Source of the DNA: an uncultured Lachnospiraceae bacterium
GTDB lineage: Bacteria > Bacillota > Clostridia > Lachnospirales > Lachnospiraceae
DNA: 5,702 bases
NCBI GenBank assembly: GCA_902783445.1
Contig: CACZQX010000299.1
Span: 1 to 5,702, forward strand
Direction: 5' to 3'
The position numbers were made by a program, and so were the translations under genes. This document shows, piece after piece, positions 5,606 to 5,702 of this stretch (its first letter is position 1; the number at the start of each line of letters is the position of its first letter). The notes under the pieces are model-generated. The model saw only the letters and a program-made list of their open reading frames with translations, searched no databases and had not been told where the DNA came from.

Positions 5606-5702
5606 TGATCGATGCTTTAGATTTGCAAAAGACTTCAGAATACATATTGTCACAAGATGCAACGCGGGATTATACCGACGAAGAAATCTTGGAACTTGAG
5701 GA
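5605..5702 (+). CDS. 5' end of an unrecognised gene (partial)
   Basis: An ORF opens at the ATG overlapping the preceding stop (TAATG) and runs off the window after 32 codons. It begins MIDALDLQKTSEYILSQDAT and goes on RDYTDEEILELE. GGAGG lies 8 nt before the start, supporting a real, co-translated third gene of the plus-strand operon. The visible part is acidic and helical, with no signal peptide and no motif I recognise. If the previous protein is a toxin, an immunity protein would be expected here, but nothing in these residues shows that. Confidence 0.65.
   Translation, partial: MIDALDLQKTSEYILSQDATRDYTDEEILELE

Overview
The window looks like an accessory island from a low-to-mid GC Firmicute, most likely a Clostridia/Lachnospiraceae-type gut or rumen bacterium. 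The reasons are near-perfect AGGAGG-type ribosome binding sites before almost every gene, a TTG start behind one of them, short overlapping gene joints, and protein families (DUF2326 ATPase, DUF4417, a GSGSSG...GHYRPN protein) that I associate with that group. The genus cannot be fixed from the sequence.

Left two thirds (198-4132, minus strand): one tightly packed five-gene operon read right to left. Its first three genes have the layout of an ABC-three-component (ABC-3C) conflict system: a 407-aa predicted effector/partner protein with a zinc-cluster-like core, a 75-aa winged-helix-like middle component, and a 572-aa Rad50/SMC-like ATPase with a C-terminal DUF2326 region. Two more genes follow: a 74-aa Cro/C1-type helix-turn-helix regulator joined by a TAATG stop/start, and a KptA/Tpt1 RNA 2'-phosphotransferase with all four catalytic residues. 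The joints (11-nt overlap or 4-nt gap, TAATG, 1-nt gap), each with its own ribosome binding site, argue for co-expression. An NAD-dependent RNA-modifying enzyme plus a repressor-type protein in the same operon as an ABC-3C core is the most interesting arrangement here.

Far left (1-197): directly behind the kptA stop codon lies what looks like the broken 3' end of an S66-family LD-carboxypeptidase gene (minus strand), ending in a terminator-like hairpin. This suggests the island landed in, or replaced most of, a chromosomal peptidase gene and now uses its terminator.

Centre (4133-4417): a 285-bp divergent control region. It carries a TATAAT box for the minus-strand operon, a weak promoter candidate for the plus-strand genes, a symmetric AATTTAGA/TCTAAATT pair around both, further TTTAGAG copies, and three GGCAATT repeats spaced exactly 11 bp apart in the presumed leader of the ABC-3C operon.

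Right (4418-5702, plus strand): a second compact operon with a DUF4417 protein, a small GSGSSG.../GHYRPN protein of unknown function that resembles polymorphic-toxin-type domains, and the first 32 codons of a third gene cut by the window end. No RNA genes, CRISPR arrays, complete insertion sequences or origins were seen.
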